From: an uncultured Johnsonella sp.
Lineage (GTDB): Bacteria > Bacillota > Clostridia > Lachnospirales > Lachnospiraceae
Direction: 5' to 3'
NCBI GenBank assembly: GCA_900766185.1
Contig: CAAFUL010000040.1
Span: 1 to 40,665 of the forward strand
Length of the DNA: 40,665 nucleotides
The position numbers and the translations under genes were made by a program. Below the pieces are notes generated by a model. That model had not been told where the DNA came from. It did no database searches and saw only the letters and a list, made by a program, of their open reading frames with translations. This document shows, in pieces, positions 1 to 7,814 of this stretch (position 1 is its first letter; every line of letters begins with the position of its first letter).

Positions 1-864
1 CGTAAGTACAACTTCAAGTCGTGCCTTTTGTCCGTTCAATCCTTCCAACTTTTGCTTTAGGTCGGGGAACTTTTCATAAAGCTTGGTATTGTTAGGAAGT
101 TTATCTGTGGTAAATGAGAGCTTTACACAGTCCTGCCAGTAGTACATAGAGGTTATAAAGGGGGCGGATTGCATATTGTCTTGTAGGAATTTTAAAGAAA
201 ATATATCTAAGTATCTGCTCCTTGCAAGCAACCAGTCAGTAGTCATACTATCTTTAAAAACCACTTCTTCGGTATCAAGGTCTATGTATATCGTATTCTT
301 TGTTAATAAATTTTCAGGATTATTATAATACACCTCTATAGAAGATATATGAAACAGGTCTACTCCGAAATATGTCTTTCCGTCTATAGCTACTGTTCTA
401 AACGGTGCCTTGGCTATAAAAGCTTTACCTACATTATCAGATATTATCTGCTTCACATCTATGGTTTTTATCAGCTCATCACTTCCTATATCGTACAGTT
501 TTACAGTTAAGTTATCTATAACCGGCTTTTCAAATTCCATCTTTACATATAAATAAGCTTCATAATCGTAGAATTCTAATGATTGATAACTTGCATCTAT
601 ATCAACGATATATTTTGACGGAACACTTCCTGCTGCATATATAATATCCTTATCATCCCCTAAAAGATTGATATAATAATAATCGTCTCCGGCTTTTTCA
701 AAACCACTGTTATAATAATTACTTTTGTATGTCCTAGTTTTTATTTTACCTTCTTCTTTGTACTCTTCCTTCCAATCTTTCTTGCTTTCTTTGCACGAAG
801 ATAGAAGAACTGCTGCCAATACCGTCATTAAAAATACAGTTATTAACCTAAATTTATTACTCAT
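1..864 (-). CDS. Lipoprotein, C-terminus cut by left window edge
   Basis: I translated this frame from the ATG at 864; it stays open for 288 codons to base 1, so the end lies outside the window. An AGGAG-type ribosome binding site sits just upstream. The first 24 residues are a lipoprotein signal: basic start, hydrophobic core and lipobox LSSC with the lipidated cysteine at 24. The mature part is Tyr/Asp/Lys-rich and parallels the next gene upstream (906-1946): both have an SNYY...DYYYIN stretch near residues 45-65 and a YEKFPDLK motif near the end, so they are tandem paralogues. The stop of that gene is 41 bases away, suggesting one operon. I do not recognise a named family. Expected location is the outer face of the membrane; function unknown. 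Confidence 0.75.
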   Translation of the reverse strand, partial: MSNKFRLITVFLMTVLAAVLLSSCKESKKDWKEEYKEEGKIKTRTYKSNYYNSGFEKAGDDYYYINLLGDDKDIIYAAGSVPSKYIVDIDASYQSLEFYDYEAYLYVKMEFEKPVIDNLTVKLYDIGSDELIKTIDVKQIISDNVGKAFIAKAPFRTVAIDGKTYFGVDLFHISSIEVYYNNPENLLTKNTIYIDLDTEEVVFKDSMTTDWLLARSRYLDIFSLKFLQDNMQSAPFITSMYYWQDCVKLSFTTDKLPNNTKLYEKFPDLKQKLEGLNGQKARLEVVLT

Positions 865-905
865 TTTAACTCTCCTAAATGTATATATTTCGGCTATACA
901 TACTT

Positions 906-1946
906 TTACTCTCTTGGAAATATCGGACTTGACTTGATCCCTTCGACCTCATGCACCCTATAATACTTTCTCCACTCATCAAAGCTATGTATCTGATGTT
1001 CCATCCCGTCTACGGAATCCTCACTTTTTATAACAATATCTTTAAATATGTCTTCCTGCCCATCTTCTGTTAGTAATTCAGCCAGTTCTTCATAGCCGGG
1101 ACTACCGGTTAGTACTACAACCAATTCGGCATCCTTGTTCTCTTTCTTTAATTTATCAATCTTTTCTTTCAGATCCGGAAACTTTTCATATAATTTCTTA
1201 TAATTATTATTGATATTATCTATATCTGCTGACGCTTCCACAACTCCTTCCCAACAATCATAAGCCGATACAAAAAACTTCTGTTTGGCAAAAGAAAGAT
1301 ATCCTGTTAAAAATTTCATATTTTGATCCTCATTCACTTTCAACTCACTCGGTATGTCATCTGCCTCGATACACTGTTTTGTTAATAAATTTATATATAA
1401 CTGCCTTTCATTATAAAGGAATTTATCATTGATATCTTTTGGTAAATGATAATTATCTCTTACCAGTATTTTTACATAAGGGTCTTCATCTATAAGCAAT
1501 ACATCATAAGACTGATAATTTAAATATTTTATACTTTTTCCATAGTTACCCAATATTTCCTTTAAATCTATAGTTTCCTTCAACTCTCCGCTTTCTATAT
1601 CATATAAACTCATTATAATCTTTTTTATATCAGGTATAGGTAGATACTCTACATATTCCTCTATATCATGTAACGCCACTAAAACTTCATATTCCGCATC
1701 AATACCTACAATATATTTTGAAGGTATGCTCTTCATTTCAAAATTTTTATATCTTTCTTCATGCTTAATATTTATATAATAATAGTCATTGCCTTCTTTT
1801 GCATAATTGCTGCTGTAGTAATTATTTTCGTTAGTGAAATCACGAATAAATAATTTTATCTTTTCAGCTTTCTCTTCAGGCGGCTTGTTGCATGACATTA
1901 ATAATAAGATAGAAAAGATACTCATTATCTTCACTAATTTTTTCAT
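906..1946 (-). CDS. Lipoprotein of unknown function, paralogue of the gene at 1-864
   Basis: The 346-residue product starts with a type II signal peptide: charged MKKLVK, a hydrophobic stretch, then lipobox LMSC with Cys19. The ATG is preceded by AGGAG nine bases upstream. The rest looks like one soluble domain with many Tyr, Asp and Lys residues. Near residues 275-300 is YEKFPDLKEKIDKLKKEN followed by a hydrophobic strand (AELVVVLTG), matching the end of the downstream partial paralogue. The last 50 residues are acidic and end in a basic, aromatic stretch. No catalytic motif is visible. It probably sits on the outside of the cytoplasmic membrane, and it is likely co-transcribed with the next gene. 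Confidence 0.8.
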   Translation of the reverse strand: MKKLVKIMSIFSILLLMSCNKPPEEKAEKIKLFIRDFTNENNYYSSNYAKEGNDYYYINIKHEERYKNFEMKSIPSKYIVGIDAEYEVLVALHDIEEYVEYLPIPDIKKIIMSLYDIESGELKETIDLKEILGNYGKSIKYLNYQSYDVLLIDEDPYVKILVRDNYHLPKDINDKFLYNERQLYINLLTKQCIEADDIPSELKVNEDQNMKFLTGYLSFAKQKFFVSAYDCWEGVVEASADIDNINNNYKKLYEKFPDLKEKIDKLKKENKDAELVVVLTGSPGYEELAELLTEDGQEDIFKDIVIKSEDSVDGMEHQIHSFDEWRKYYRVHEVEGIKSSPIFPRE

Positions 1947-2136
1947 CCAGTTTTACTCCTATATATGTTCTTGATTCTACCTTTAAAACTAAGTTAATAT
2001 TTTACATTAATATATGTATCCTATATAGAATCGTTGATATCTAGCCTTATTGCTACTTTTTTAATAGATTGTAACAAATGAATAAAGTTTTACTCTACTA
2101 TTACTTATATTAATTAAATGTCAATAATACACTATA

Positions 2137-2808
2137 CTAATTCTCCTCAATATATTTTTTAATTTCATACCTGAAATCAATATCTTCTCCCGAATTAATA
2201 TATTCGTTGTATGCATCCGTTATAGTTTTTATATGGGTATTAAGCTCTTTTACAGGCAGATCCAGCACGCTGATACCGCCCATACACACTTTATATCCGT
2301 CTGAGTCTTCTCCTCCTATAGCATTTACAAAATTGTTCTTTGCTTCTTCAGAAGCGGCATCATAATCATCTTTAAAACCTACAAGTACAAGCAAGCCGTC
2401 TTCTTCCCAAAAAACACCTGCTCTTATTGCAGCCGGATCAAATCTTCCTGATGAAATAACTTTCCTGGTTGAAGGGTCATTACCGATCTGGTATCCGCTT
2501 GTTATAGAAAATATGTCTTCTTCATCTGATTCTTGAAAGTTTTCGACATTGATATCTTCTTCTATTTCTTGTATTGTATATTCAGCGGTTTCTTTTATTG
2601 TTGTTTTTTCAGACTCTTTTTTATTTTTCTTTTTCTTCTTTGATGATTTCTTTTTATTTGATGACTTCTTTTTACTTTTCTTAGCTTCTGTTTTTACACT
2701 CTCTTTATTATCAGCCTCCGACTGACTCGTACAAGCTGATAACAGTAACATAATCAGCATGGCTATATACATAAGTAACTTAATATTATTCTTTATTGTC
2801 TTCTTCAT
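2137..2808 (-). CDS. Lipoprotein with Lys/Ser-rich linker, unknown function
   Basis: A 223-residue protein with a long signal peptide and lipobox LSAC (Cys26). Residues about 40-70 are almost only Lys, Ser, Glu and Asn, a disordered basic linker like those of the five lipoproteins at 31102-36669. The C-terminal part (about 95-223) looks folded. It carries SGRFDPAAIRAGVF, a hydrophobic strand LLVLVGF and a GGEDSDGYKVCMGGISVL stretch, so its folded part differs from that of the 31-36 kb family. An AGGAG lies upstream of the ATG. It may be a separate transcript, since 190 bases separate it from the next gene downstream. Function unknown. Confidence 0.75.
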   Translation of the reverse strand: MKKTIKNNIKLLMYIAMLIMLLLSACTSQSEADNKESVKTEAKKSKKKSSNKKKSSKKKKKNKKESEKTTIKETAEYTIQEIEEDINVENFQESDEEDIFSITSGYQIGNDPSTRKVISSGRFDPAAIRAGVFWEEDGLLVLVGFKDDYDAASEEAKNNFVNAIGGEDSDGYKVCMGGISVLDLPVKELNTHIKTITDAYNEYINSGEDIDFRYEIKKYIEEN

Positions 2809-2913
2809 TTGATTCTCCTCCTTAATTGCTTTGTTTACTTTATATTTTTATTTTAACTTTCTTTGAAATATAGAACTTAGCACAATATGATGTATTTCAC
2901 CTTTTACTGCACT

Positions 2914-2951
2914 AATAAATAAGGGATGCCAAATAACATCCCTTATTTATT
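2914..2951. terminator. Perfect 15-bp hairpin, probable bidirectional terminator
   Basis: AATAAATAAGGGATG (2914-2928) and its exact reverse complement (2937-2951) are separated by 8 bases. AT-rich outer arms give a T-rich 3' side on both strands. It lies in the 422-base gap between the Nudix stop (3231, minus) and the lipoprotein start (2808, minus), so it most likely ends the Nudix transcript. I see no gene in the rest of the 2809-3230 gap; a 65-codon plus-strand frame there is AT-rich, has no good ribosome binding site and was not called. Confidence 0.6.
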
Positions 2952-3230
2952 ATAATTAAATTCTTTTTTAAGTACCTGTTTTGAGATTTAAGCCCTACTG
3001 ATATCTGCATAATATGTATTATCCCATAACGATTTTTATTTTCTGCTGCACTGTTAAATTTAACATATTACGATATCTTTTTAATATAGCAATTTTTCAT
3101 AATAATAGTTATATTCTATTATCAAATATGCTTATTCAAAGCAGTGGCTTTGTTTATAATTATCTTATTTTCGATAATTATAAAATAATATTTGTTATAT
3201 TTTACAGGTAAATTGGATTCTATTGTAAAT

Positions 3231-3641
3231 TTATCTTTTTAATACCTTTAATGCAACCCTTACTATATGTGCAATATTTCCGTCTCCTGCAAATCTGTCC
3301 GTATCGGCAAAATTCTCTTCTATAGAAAACCACTCTAAAGGATTAAGCTCTTCCACCAAATCTATGTCCTTATCAAGTACCCCTGTATATATCTCCAAGA
3401 TAAATTCATGAGGATAGTATGTAGAATCCATAAGATGAATAAGTTTTATATCCGTTTTGCCTATGCCGCTTTCTTCATACAACTCTCTGTAAGCTGCCTC
3501 TTTGCTTGTTTCATTCTCTTCCAATTTGCCGCCCACAAAGTTGTATAAGCCTTTATAAGGTCTTTTCATTCTCTTGCAAAAAAGAATCTTATCCTTGGTC
3601 TTATTAAAAACAACTATGCAATTGTACTTCCCAAAACCCAT
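3231..3641 (-). CDS. Nudix hydrolase
   Basis: The 136-residue protein has a complete Nudix box at residues 38-60: G38, five residues, E44, seven residues, R52-E53-L54, then E56-E57 and G59-I60. Such enzymes hydrolyse nucleoside diphosphates linked to another moiety, with Mg2+ held by the box glutamates. Size and the N-terminal YNCIVVFNKTKDKILFCKR strand pattern fit the MutT/ADP-ribose-type group, but the substrate cannot be told from sequence. It is likely a cytoplasmic house-cleaning enzyme. It stands alone on the minus strand with gaps on both sides, so it is probably monocistronic. Confidence 0.88.
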   Translation of the reverse strand: MGFGKYNCIVVFNKTKDKILFCKRMKRPYKGLYNFVGGKLEENETSKEAAYRELYEESGIGKTDIKLIHLMDSTYYPHEFILEIYTGVLDKDIDLVEELNPLEWFSIEENFADTDRFAGDGNIAHIVRVALKVLKR

Positions 3642-3826
3642 ATATCAAAACCTCTCAACCTCCATAGTAAAATACAGTATATTATAGTGTAAGCTCTTCT
3701 TAGCGTTCCTTATAACTAATGCCCTATACGGCAAAAAATATTTGTAAGCCAAAGCATATCGCCACTAAGCATTTCAAAGTAATTTCCTAAATTAATTATC
3801 TTTAAAACAAATACTTTACCGAGCTT

Positions 3827-4264
3827 CTAACTAAGCAAAGTCTTTGCATATTCTTCCCACACATCCAGATACTCTGCCGTCTCTCCCGACTCTCTCTTTC
3901 CCCAAAATGCAGTAAAAATCACACCAAACCAACCCGGATATCCTTGTGTTCTCATAAGCTTGCAAGTTTTGTTGCCAAGGTCTATTACACTGCATTTAAG
4001 TATGGATTTTAGCGGTTTATGCTCTGCGTGTATCTCTATTTCCATATTTGCTTCATCTACGCTGTAGATTTCACTGTCCATCACCACTCCCTCTTTGGAA
4101 GTTACCTTGTACTTTCTGCCCTGCTTAAAAAACACACCATCTTTGTCATAATCTACACCTTTATTGGTAGAAAGCTTTGGCAGCCATACATTCATTTCTT
4201 TTAGTGCCTTCCAAGCGATATCTGCAGGAATATTTACAACTTTTTCTTCTATATATAATTTCAT
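3827..4264 (-). CDS. SRPBCC / START-like domain protein
   Basis: I start the gene at 4264 (145 residues) rather than at the longer frame's 4306, because AAGGAG sits eight bases before the 4264 ATG. The opening MKLYIEEKVVNIPADIAWKA is typical of SRPBCC ligand-binding proteins (polyketide cyclase/dehydrase-like), in which an N-terminal strand is followed by a short helix starting at a 'PA..aW' turn. GVDYDKDGVFFKQGRKYKVT and the later IEIHAEHKPLKSILKC strands fit the helix-grip beta sheet, and the C-terminal helix carries WEEYAKTLL. The family binds hydrophobic ligands or catalyses cyclisation and hydrolysis; the ligand is unknown. It is cytoplasmic, with no signal peptide. Confidence 0.7.
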   Translation of the reverse strand: MKLYIEEKVVNIPADIAWKALKEMNVWLPKLSTNKGVDYDKDGVFFKQGRKYKVTSKEGVVMDSEIYSVDEANMEIEIHAEHKPLKSILKCSVIDLGNKTCKLMRTQGYPGWFGVIFTAFWGKRESGETAEYLDVWEEYAKTLLS

Positions 4265-4378
4265 GATGAGTTCTCCTTGTGTTTTTATAAGGGTATTATA
4301 ATACATTTTCTTATAATATATAATAAGCTCTTTTTATTGTCTTTATCCAATCAAAAAATAAATATAAAAAATATTACC

Positions 4379-4414
4379 TAGTACCTTGTATTATAAAGTA
4401 CTATGTGTTATTAT
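4379..4414 (+). promoter_or_regulatory. Promoter of the padR operon with overlapping dyad
   Basis: TTGTAT (4386-4391), a 17-base spacer and TATTAT (4409-4414) form a good sigma-A-type promoter on the plus strand. An inverted repeat, TAGTAC (4379-4384) and GTACTA (4398-4403), lies over the -35 and spacer. PadR-type regulators commonly bind such dyads at their own promoter, so autorepression is likely but inferred. Confidence 0.6.
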
Positions 4415-4431
4415 GGTTGTAATTTATTCAG

Positions 4432-4560
4432 ACTGTAGTTTTATAAACTTAGCTTTACAGTTCAAGCAGGCTACTCATCTTTATCAACATAGTGTATAAC
4501 TTGTGATCCGAAGCTATATATTAATAAAGATAAGCTTATACATAATCTACCGAACTGTAA
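4432..4560 (+). promoter_or_regulatory. Foldable 5' leader of the padR operon
   Basis: Between the predicted start of transcription (about 4421) and padR lie about 195 untranslated bases with several complementary segments. TTACAGTTC (4455-4463) is exactly complementary to GAACTGTAA (4552-4560), and ACTGTA (4432-4437) can compete for the same segment. Inside, ATCTTTAT (4477-4484) pairs with ATAAAGAT (4524-4531), while TGTATAA (4493-4499) pairs with TTATACA (4536-4542), and these two stems exclude nesting. I do not recognise a known riboswitch class. Confidence 0.4.
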
Positions 4561-4614
4561 TAACTTTGTTTTTATAGCCGATAAATAATTATTTTTATGC
4601 AGGAAGGAGTCCTT

Positions 4615-4941
4615 ATGGTTACACAGTTTAAAAAAGGTGTGTTGGAGCTGTGTGTACTTTCTCTTATAAGCAAAAAGGATTGCTACGGTTATGAGATAGT
4701 TGAGGTTATTTCACGAGCAATAGAAGTCTCCGAGGGAACTATCTACCCCTTGCTAAGGCGACTTATTACGGAAAAGTATTGCACAACATATTTGAAAGAG
4801 TCTACTGAAGGGCCACCAAGAAAATATTATTCCATCAGTGATACCGGGCTTGAACGCTTTGAAACTCTTAAAACGGAATGGAATAATTTTTCCAAACAAG
4901 TTGATTACATAATTAATCTTGATATTACTAAAGGAGAATGA
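4615..4941 (+). CDS. PadR-family transcriptional regulator
   Basis: The 108-residue protein is a short, type-2-like PadR: an N-terminal winged helix (VLELCVLSLISKKDCYGYEI, the classic 'YGYE' signature), then SEGTIYPLLRRL as recognition helix and PPRKYYSISDTG as wing, followed by a short C-terminal dimerisation helix. I chose the ATG at 4615 because AGGAAGGAG precedes it; an in-frame ATG at 4597 has no such site. PadR proteins are ligand- or stress-responsive repressors. This one is the first gene of a three-gene operon with DUF1700 and DUF4097 proteins, and its own promoter carries a dyad, so it probably controls the operon. Confidence 0.92.
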   Translation: MVTQFKKGVLELCVLSLISKKDCYGYEIVEVISRAIEVSEGTIYPLLRRLITEKYCTTYLKESTEGPPRKYYSISDTGLERFETLKTEWNNFSKQVDYIINLDITKGE

Positions 4942-4942
4942 T

Positions 4943-5530
4943 ATGAATAAGCAGGAATTTTTAGCTATACTTCGTGCAAACTTATACGGTATGGATGTGA
5001 ATACTGTTAATGATATATTGTACGACTACGAGGAACATTTTAGGATAGGTTTGGAAAACAATAAAACGGAAGAAGAAATATCCGAGGCTCTGGGCAATCC
5101 GGTACAAATAGCCAATGCCTATAAGGCTGATAATTTTATTAAAAAGGCTGAAATCAGCCCCCGCCCCTACAATATGTTTAAAGCCATACTTGCCGGTATA
5201 GGGCTGGGACTTTTCAACCTTGCCTTTGTTGTCGGATTATATGCCGGAATTATAGGTATAGTTATAGGACTTGGAGGGATGTCGCTTGGCATAAGTTTTG
5301 CCGGAATAGCTCTTATAATAGCCACATTTTTTGTTGCTCCCTATCTTAGCACTCCTTTTAATCTTAGCATAGGACTTGGGAAACTTGCCTGCTTTATATC
5401 AGGAATAGGGCTTTTATCACTTGGTTTATTGCTTCTGATACTGACCGTATTTATAAGCAGACTTATCCTACAGGTAACTATTTCCTACATTAAGGCAAAT
5501 GTTGAACTTGTTAAAAAAGCAGGTAACTAA
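4943..5530 (+). CDS. DUF1700 (HAAS-type) membrane protein
   Basis: Start taken at 4943, where AAGGAG lies six bases upstream; padR ends one base before, so the two are translationally coupled. Residues 1-60 match the DUF1700/HAAS signalling domain: MNKQEFLAILRANL, a YDYEEHF segment and EISEALGNPVQIANAYKAD. Residues about 70-180 hold three to four hydrophobic segments. This family is typically encoded between a PadR regulator and a DUF4097 protein in Firmicutes; it is thought to be a membrane sensor or anchor whose cytoplasmic helical domain contacts partners. The exact role is unknown. The product is 195 residues. Confidence 0.88.
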   Translation: MNKQEFLAILRANLYGMDVNTVNDILYDYEEHFRIGLENNKTEEEISEALGNPVQIANAYKADNFIKKAEISPRPYNMFKAILAGIGLGLFNLAFVVGLYAGIIGIVIGLGGMSLGISFAGIALIIATFFVAPYLSTPFNLSIGLGKLACFISGIGLLSLGLLLLILTVFISRLILQVTISYIKANVELVKKAGN

Positions 5531-5559
5531 AGTATTATTTTAATATAAGGAGAATAGCA

Positions 5560-6435
5560 ATGCAAAAAGAAAAAAGTTCTAAAAAGTGGCTTATTATTTC
5601 AATCATTTTATTTATTACCTTTGCTATGTCAACTGTAATCGTTGCTTTATTATGCTTTAATTTTCCAAGTGTAATAAACCTTTACAGCAACAATTATAAG
5701 CATAGAGCGGATAAGAGCATGAGTGAAAGCACCGATCTTAAGGATATAGATACTATAGATATTAATTGCGACATTGCAGATCTTAGTATAGAGCCGTATT
5801 CAGGAAGTACTGCAAGTATTGAATATATAGCAAAGGAAGACTCTCAGATAAAGCTTAAGAAAACGAATGGCAAGCTTACAATTGATGCAGTATATGGAAA
5901 AGGTCCAAAGTTAGATCTTAATTTCCTTCATAATAACAATATTAAACTTACAATTAAACTTCCTGAAAATTATAATAAAGAGTTGAATGTTGACAATAAT
6001 GTCGGAGATATAAAATTAAACGGAAGTTTTACAAAGGCTAAGCTTAACGCCGATGTGGGAGATATAGATGCGCAGGTAGATGCAGACTACATTAATGTTA
6101 CCTGTAGCGTGGGCGATGCTAAAGTTTCAGGCAATATAAATTCTTCCAAGATTGAATCTAATGTGGGAAATATACATTACAAACCTATGTTAAGTAAAAA
6201 GGGTGAACATACATTAAAATCCAATGTCGGAAGTATTGATCTTGACCTTGGTGAGGACAGCAATGTAAGTGTAAAGGCTAGTACCAACTTAGGTGATATA
6301 AATAATAAATTCAACTTTACAAGTATTACAAAAGATGATAAAAAAGACCTCGCTTCTTCATTTGCAGCGTATAATAAAGACGGTGAAAGTACTATAAGCT
6401 TGGACAGTGATTCAGGCGAAATCACTATTGAGTAG
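5560..6435 (+). CDS. DUF4097-family cell-surface protein
   Basis: A 291-residue protein with one N-terminal membrane helix (about residues 11-34) and an outside domain of short repeated strands. Motifs of the form 'NVGDI', 'DVGDIDA', 'SVGDAKV', 'NVGNIHY', 'NVGSIDL' and 'NLGDINN' recur every 20-25 residues between 145 and 250, as expected of the right-handed beta-helix-like DUF4097 fold. It is the third gene of the padR operon, with an AAGGAG site upstream. Homologues (YvlB type) are linked to cell-envelope stress responses; a surface-exposed envelope role is inferred. Confidence 0.85.
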   Translation: MQKEKSSKKWLIISIILFITFAMSTVIVALLCFNFPSVINLYSNNYKHRADKSMSESTDLKDIDTIDINCDIADLSIEPYSGSTASIEYIAKEDSQIKLKKTNGKLTIDAVYGKGPKLDLNFLHNNNIKLTIKLPENYNKELNVDNNVGDIKLNGSFTKAKLNADVGDIDAQVDADYINVTCSVGDAKVSGNINSSKIESNVGNIHYKPMLSKKGEHTLKSNVGSIDLDLGEDSNVSVKASTNLGDINNKFNFTSITKDDKKDLASSFAAYNKDGESTISLDSDSGEITIE

Positions 6436-6851
6436 TGTAACCCACGCAAATCATTAGTCTATTTAGAATTGCCATAAGCATGCTAATTTGAAGTAAAATT
6501 TCTGTTTTGTGAAATCAAATCGTTATATAAAGTGAGTTATAGTAGTATAATGAAGTCATGATTTTTATTAAATCAGATATATCAAAAAAGTTTGAATATG
6601 AGTTAAATACAAGCTAAATACTATCCATATTCAATAAAGCAATTTAGATGAATTTTTATTATCTTTACATTTTAAGTAAGAGGAGATGAGCTAATCATTT
6701 CATCTTCCTCTTACTTATACAGCATATCAACTAATTGAGCTGTTTTAGTTCCAATCGCTCTTGGACAGCTTCGTTTTATAGAAAACTTGTTGTAATTCCA
6801 ATCCCACAAAAATAATCATATCGGACACAGGGAATATACAGTTTCATTTTA
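6436..6851. other. Intergenic region with strong hairpin (6673-6717)
   Basis: No gene is visible in these 416 bases between the convergent DUF4097 and HAD genes. The main structure is TAAGTAAGAGGA (6673-6684) pairing exactly with 6706-6717, extended by GATGA/TCATC with one bulged base, giving about 17 pairs around a 10-base loop. Neither strand has a run of T directly after the stem, so a classical intrinsic terminator is doubtful even though its position between convergent genes suggests that role. The rest is AT-rich and featureless to me. Confidence 0.5.
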
Positions 6852-7613
6852 TCATACAACACCTCCATATTGCAGGCATTTACTCAGCAACTGCTCGGAA
6901 AACAGCCCTTCTTTTCCCATTTCATAAATATCACTTTTAATATTAAACTCCGATTTAAAACCGTACGGAACAAGTCCCACATCTGCCGCTTCCACCATAG
7001 AAATATCAAACTCGCTGTCTCCTGCCGCAATTATGAACTCCACTTTCAGATACTTTCTTAATCTTTCTATGGCTTTTCCCTTGCTAAGTGAAGTCGGCAG
7101 CACATATAATTTTTCCTTATTGTTAAATACATTAACAAGGTTTTTATCAAGATATTCTCTTAATTCATTTACCACAGTTTCAGCTTCATCACACTTTGTA
7201 AAAACGAACAAGTCCTCAATATACCTTAATTCAAATATTCTTCTTTTATCATTTTCCAAATATTCTAAAGCTTTTTTAACCTCTAAGTTACTTGGTTTAG
7301 CAAGCCTTAGAGATTCCTCATACCAGTCCTTATCCTTTTTGCCGTCTACAAGCAAGACACTGCCGTTACAAACCAAGGCATATTTAAAAGTACCTATTTT
7401 TAAGTTTATTCTCTCATACTGCTCTATGGTTCTTGTAGATGTAGGTATTATAAGAAATTCCTCTTTTACCTTTTTTAAAAGCTCAAAAGTTTGTTTTGTG
7501 ATAAATGAAATCTCTCGCTCTTTATAGAGTTCTACATTCATTTTTTCATTTCCTATATCATGTTTATAAGAATAAATAATAGTATTATCGAGATCCGTGC
7601 ATAGTATTTTCAT
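6852..7613 (-). CDS. HAD-family phosphatase, Ter-linked
   Basis: The 253-residue protein carries HAD motif I, DLDNT (D7, D9), motif II in the PTSTRT stretch near 55-60, a lysine-containing SKGKAIERL and motif IV GDSEFD (198-203). These are the nucleophile and Mg2+ ligands of a Cof/sucrose-phosphatase-like HAD hydrolase with an alpha/beta cap. HAD phosphatases of this kind are recurrent partners of ATP-grasp and CitE-like enzymes in ter-associated biosynthetic modules, and both of those occur at 27-31 kb here. Dephosphorylation of a nucleoside-like intermediate would fit, but the substrate is unknown. An intrinsic hairpin with T-run lies only 16 bases before its start. Confidence 0.82.
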   Translation of the reverse strand: MKILCTDLDNTIIYSYKHDIGNEKMNVELYKEREISFITKQTFELLKKVKEEFLIIPTSTRTIEQYERINLKIGTFKYALVCNGSVLLVDGKKDKDWYEESLRLAKPSNLEVKKALEYLENDKRRIFELRYIEDLFVFTKCDEAETVVNELREYLDKNLVNVFNNKEKLYVLPTSLSKGKAIERLRKYLKVEFIIAAGDSEFDISMVEAADVGLVPYGFKSEFNIKSDIYEMGKEGLFSEQLLSKCLQYGGVV

Positions 7614-7628
7614 TTTATTTTCCTATCT

Positions 7629-7654
7629 AAAAAGGTGCAGTTATACACCGCACC
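7629..7654 (-). terminator. Intrinsic terminator just upstream of the HAD gene
   Basis: On the minus strand, GGTGC plus three further (partly wobble) pairs closes on GCACC and is followed directly by TTTTT. It ends the P-type ATPase transcript or acts as an attenuator, because the HAD start (7613) and its AGGAAAA site come only 16 bases later. A TATAAT-like -10 is present about 30 bases upstream of the hairpin on the same strand. Confidence 0.65.
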
Positions 7655-7814
7655 CTTATTAATACTTATCAGACTGTTTCATTATAAGAAAATAACACTT
7701 ATACTGTACTTTATTTACCGATATATTTTGTATGTTCTGTTCTTAATGTGACAGTCCCTAGCCAAATTTGCACTGTAAAGTAGCAACTTACTTTGAAAAT
7801 CAGTGCTTTCTTAA

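Noticed and set aside
3014..3211. 65-codon plus-strand frame in the lipoprotein-Nudix gap
   Set aside because: AT-rich, aromatic and hydrophobic by composition, no ribosome binding site, no recognisable domain.
6718..6851. GTTTTAG-containing stretch resembling a type II CRISPR repeat start
   Set aside because: Only one short match, no repetition and no cas genes.
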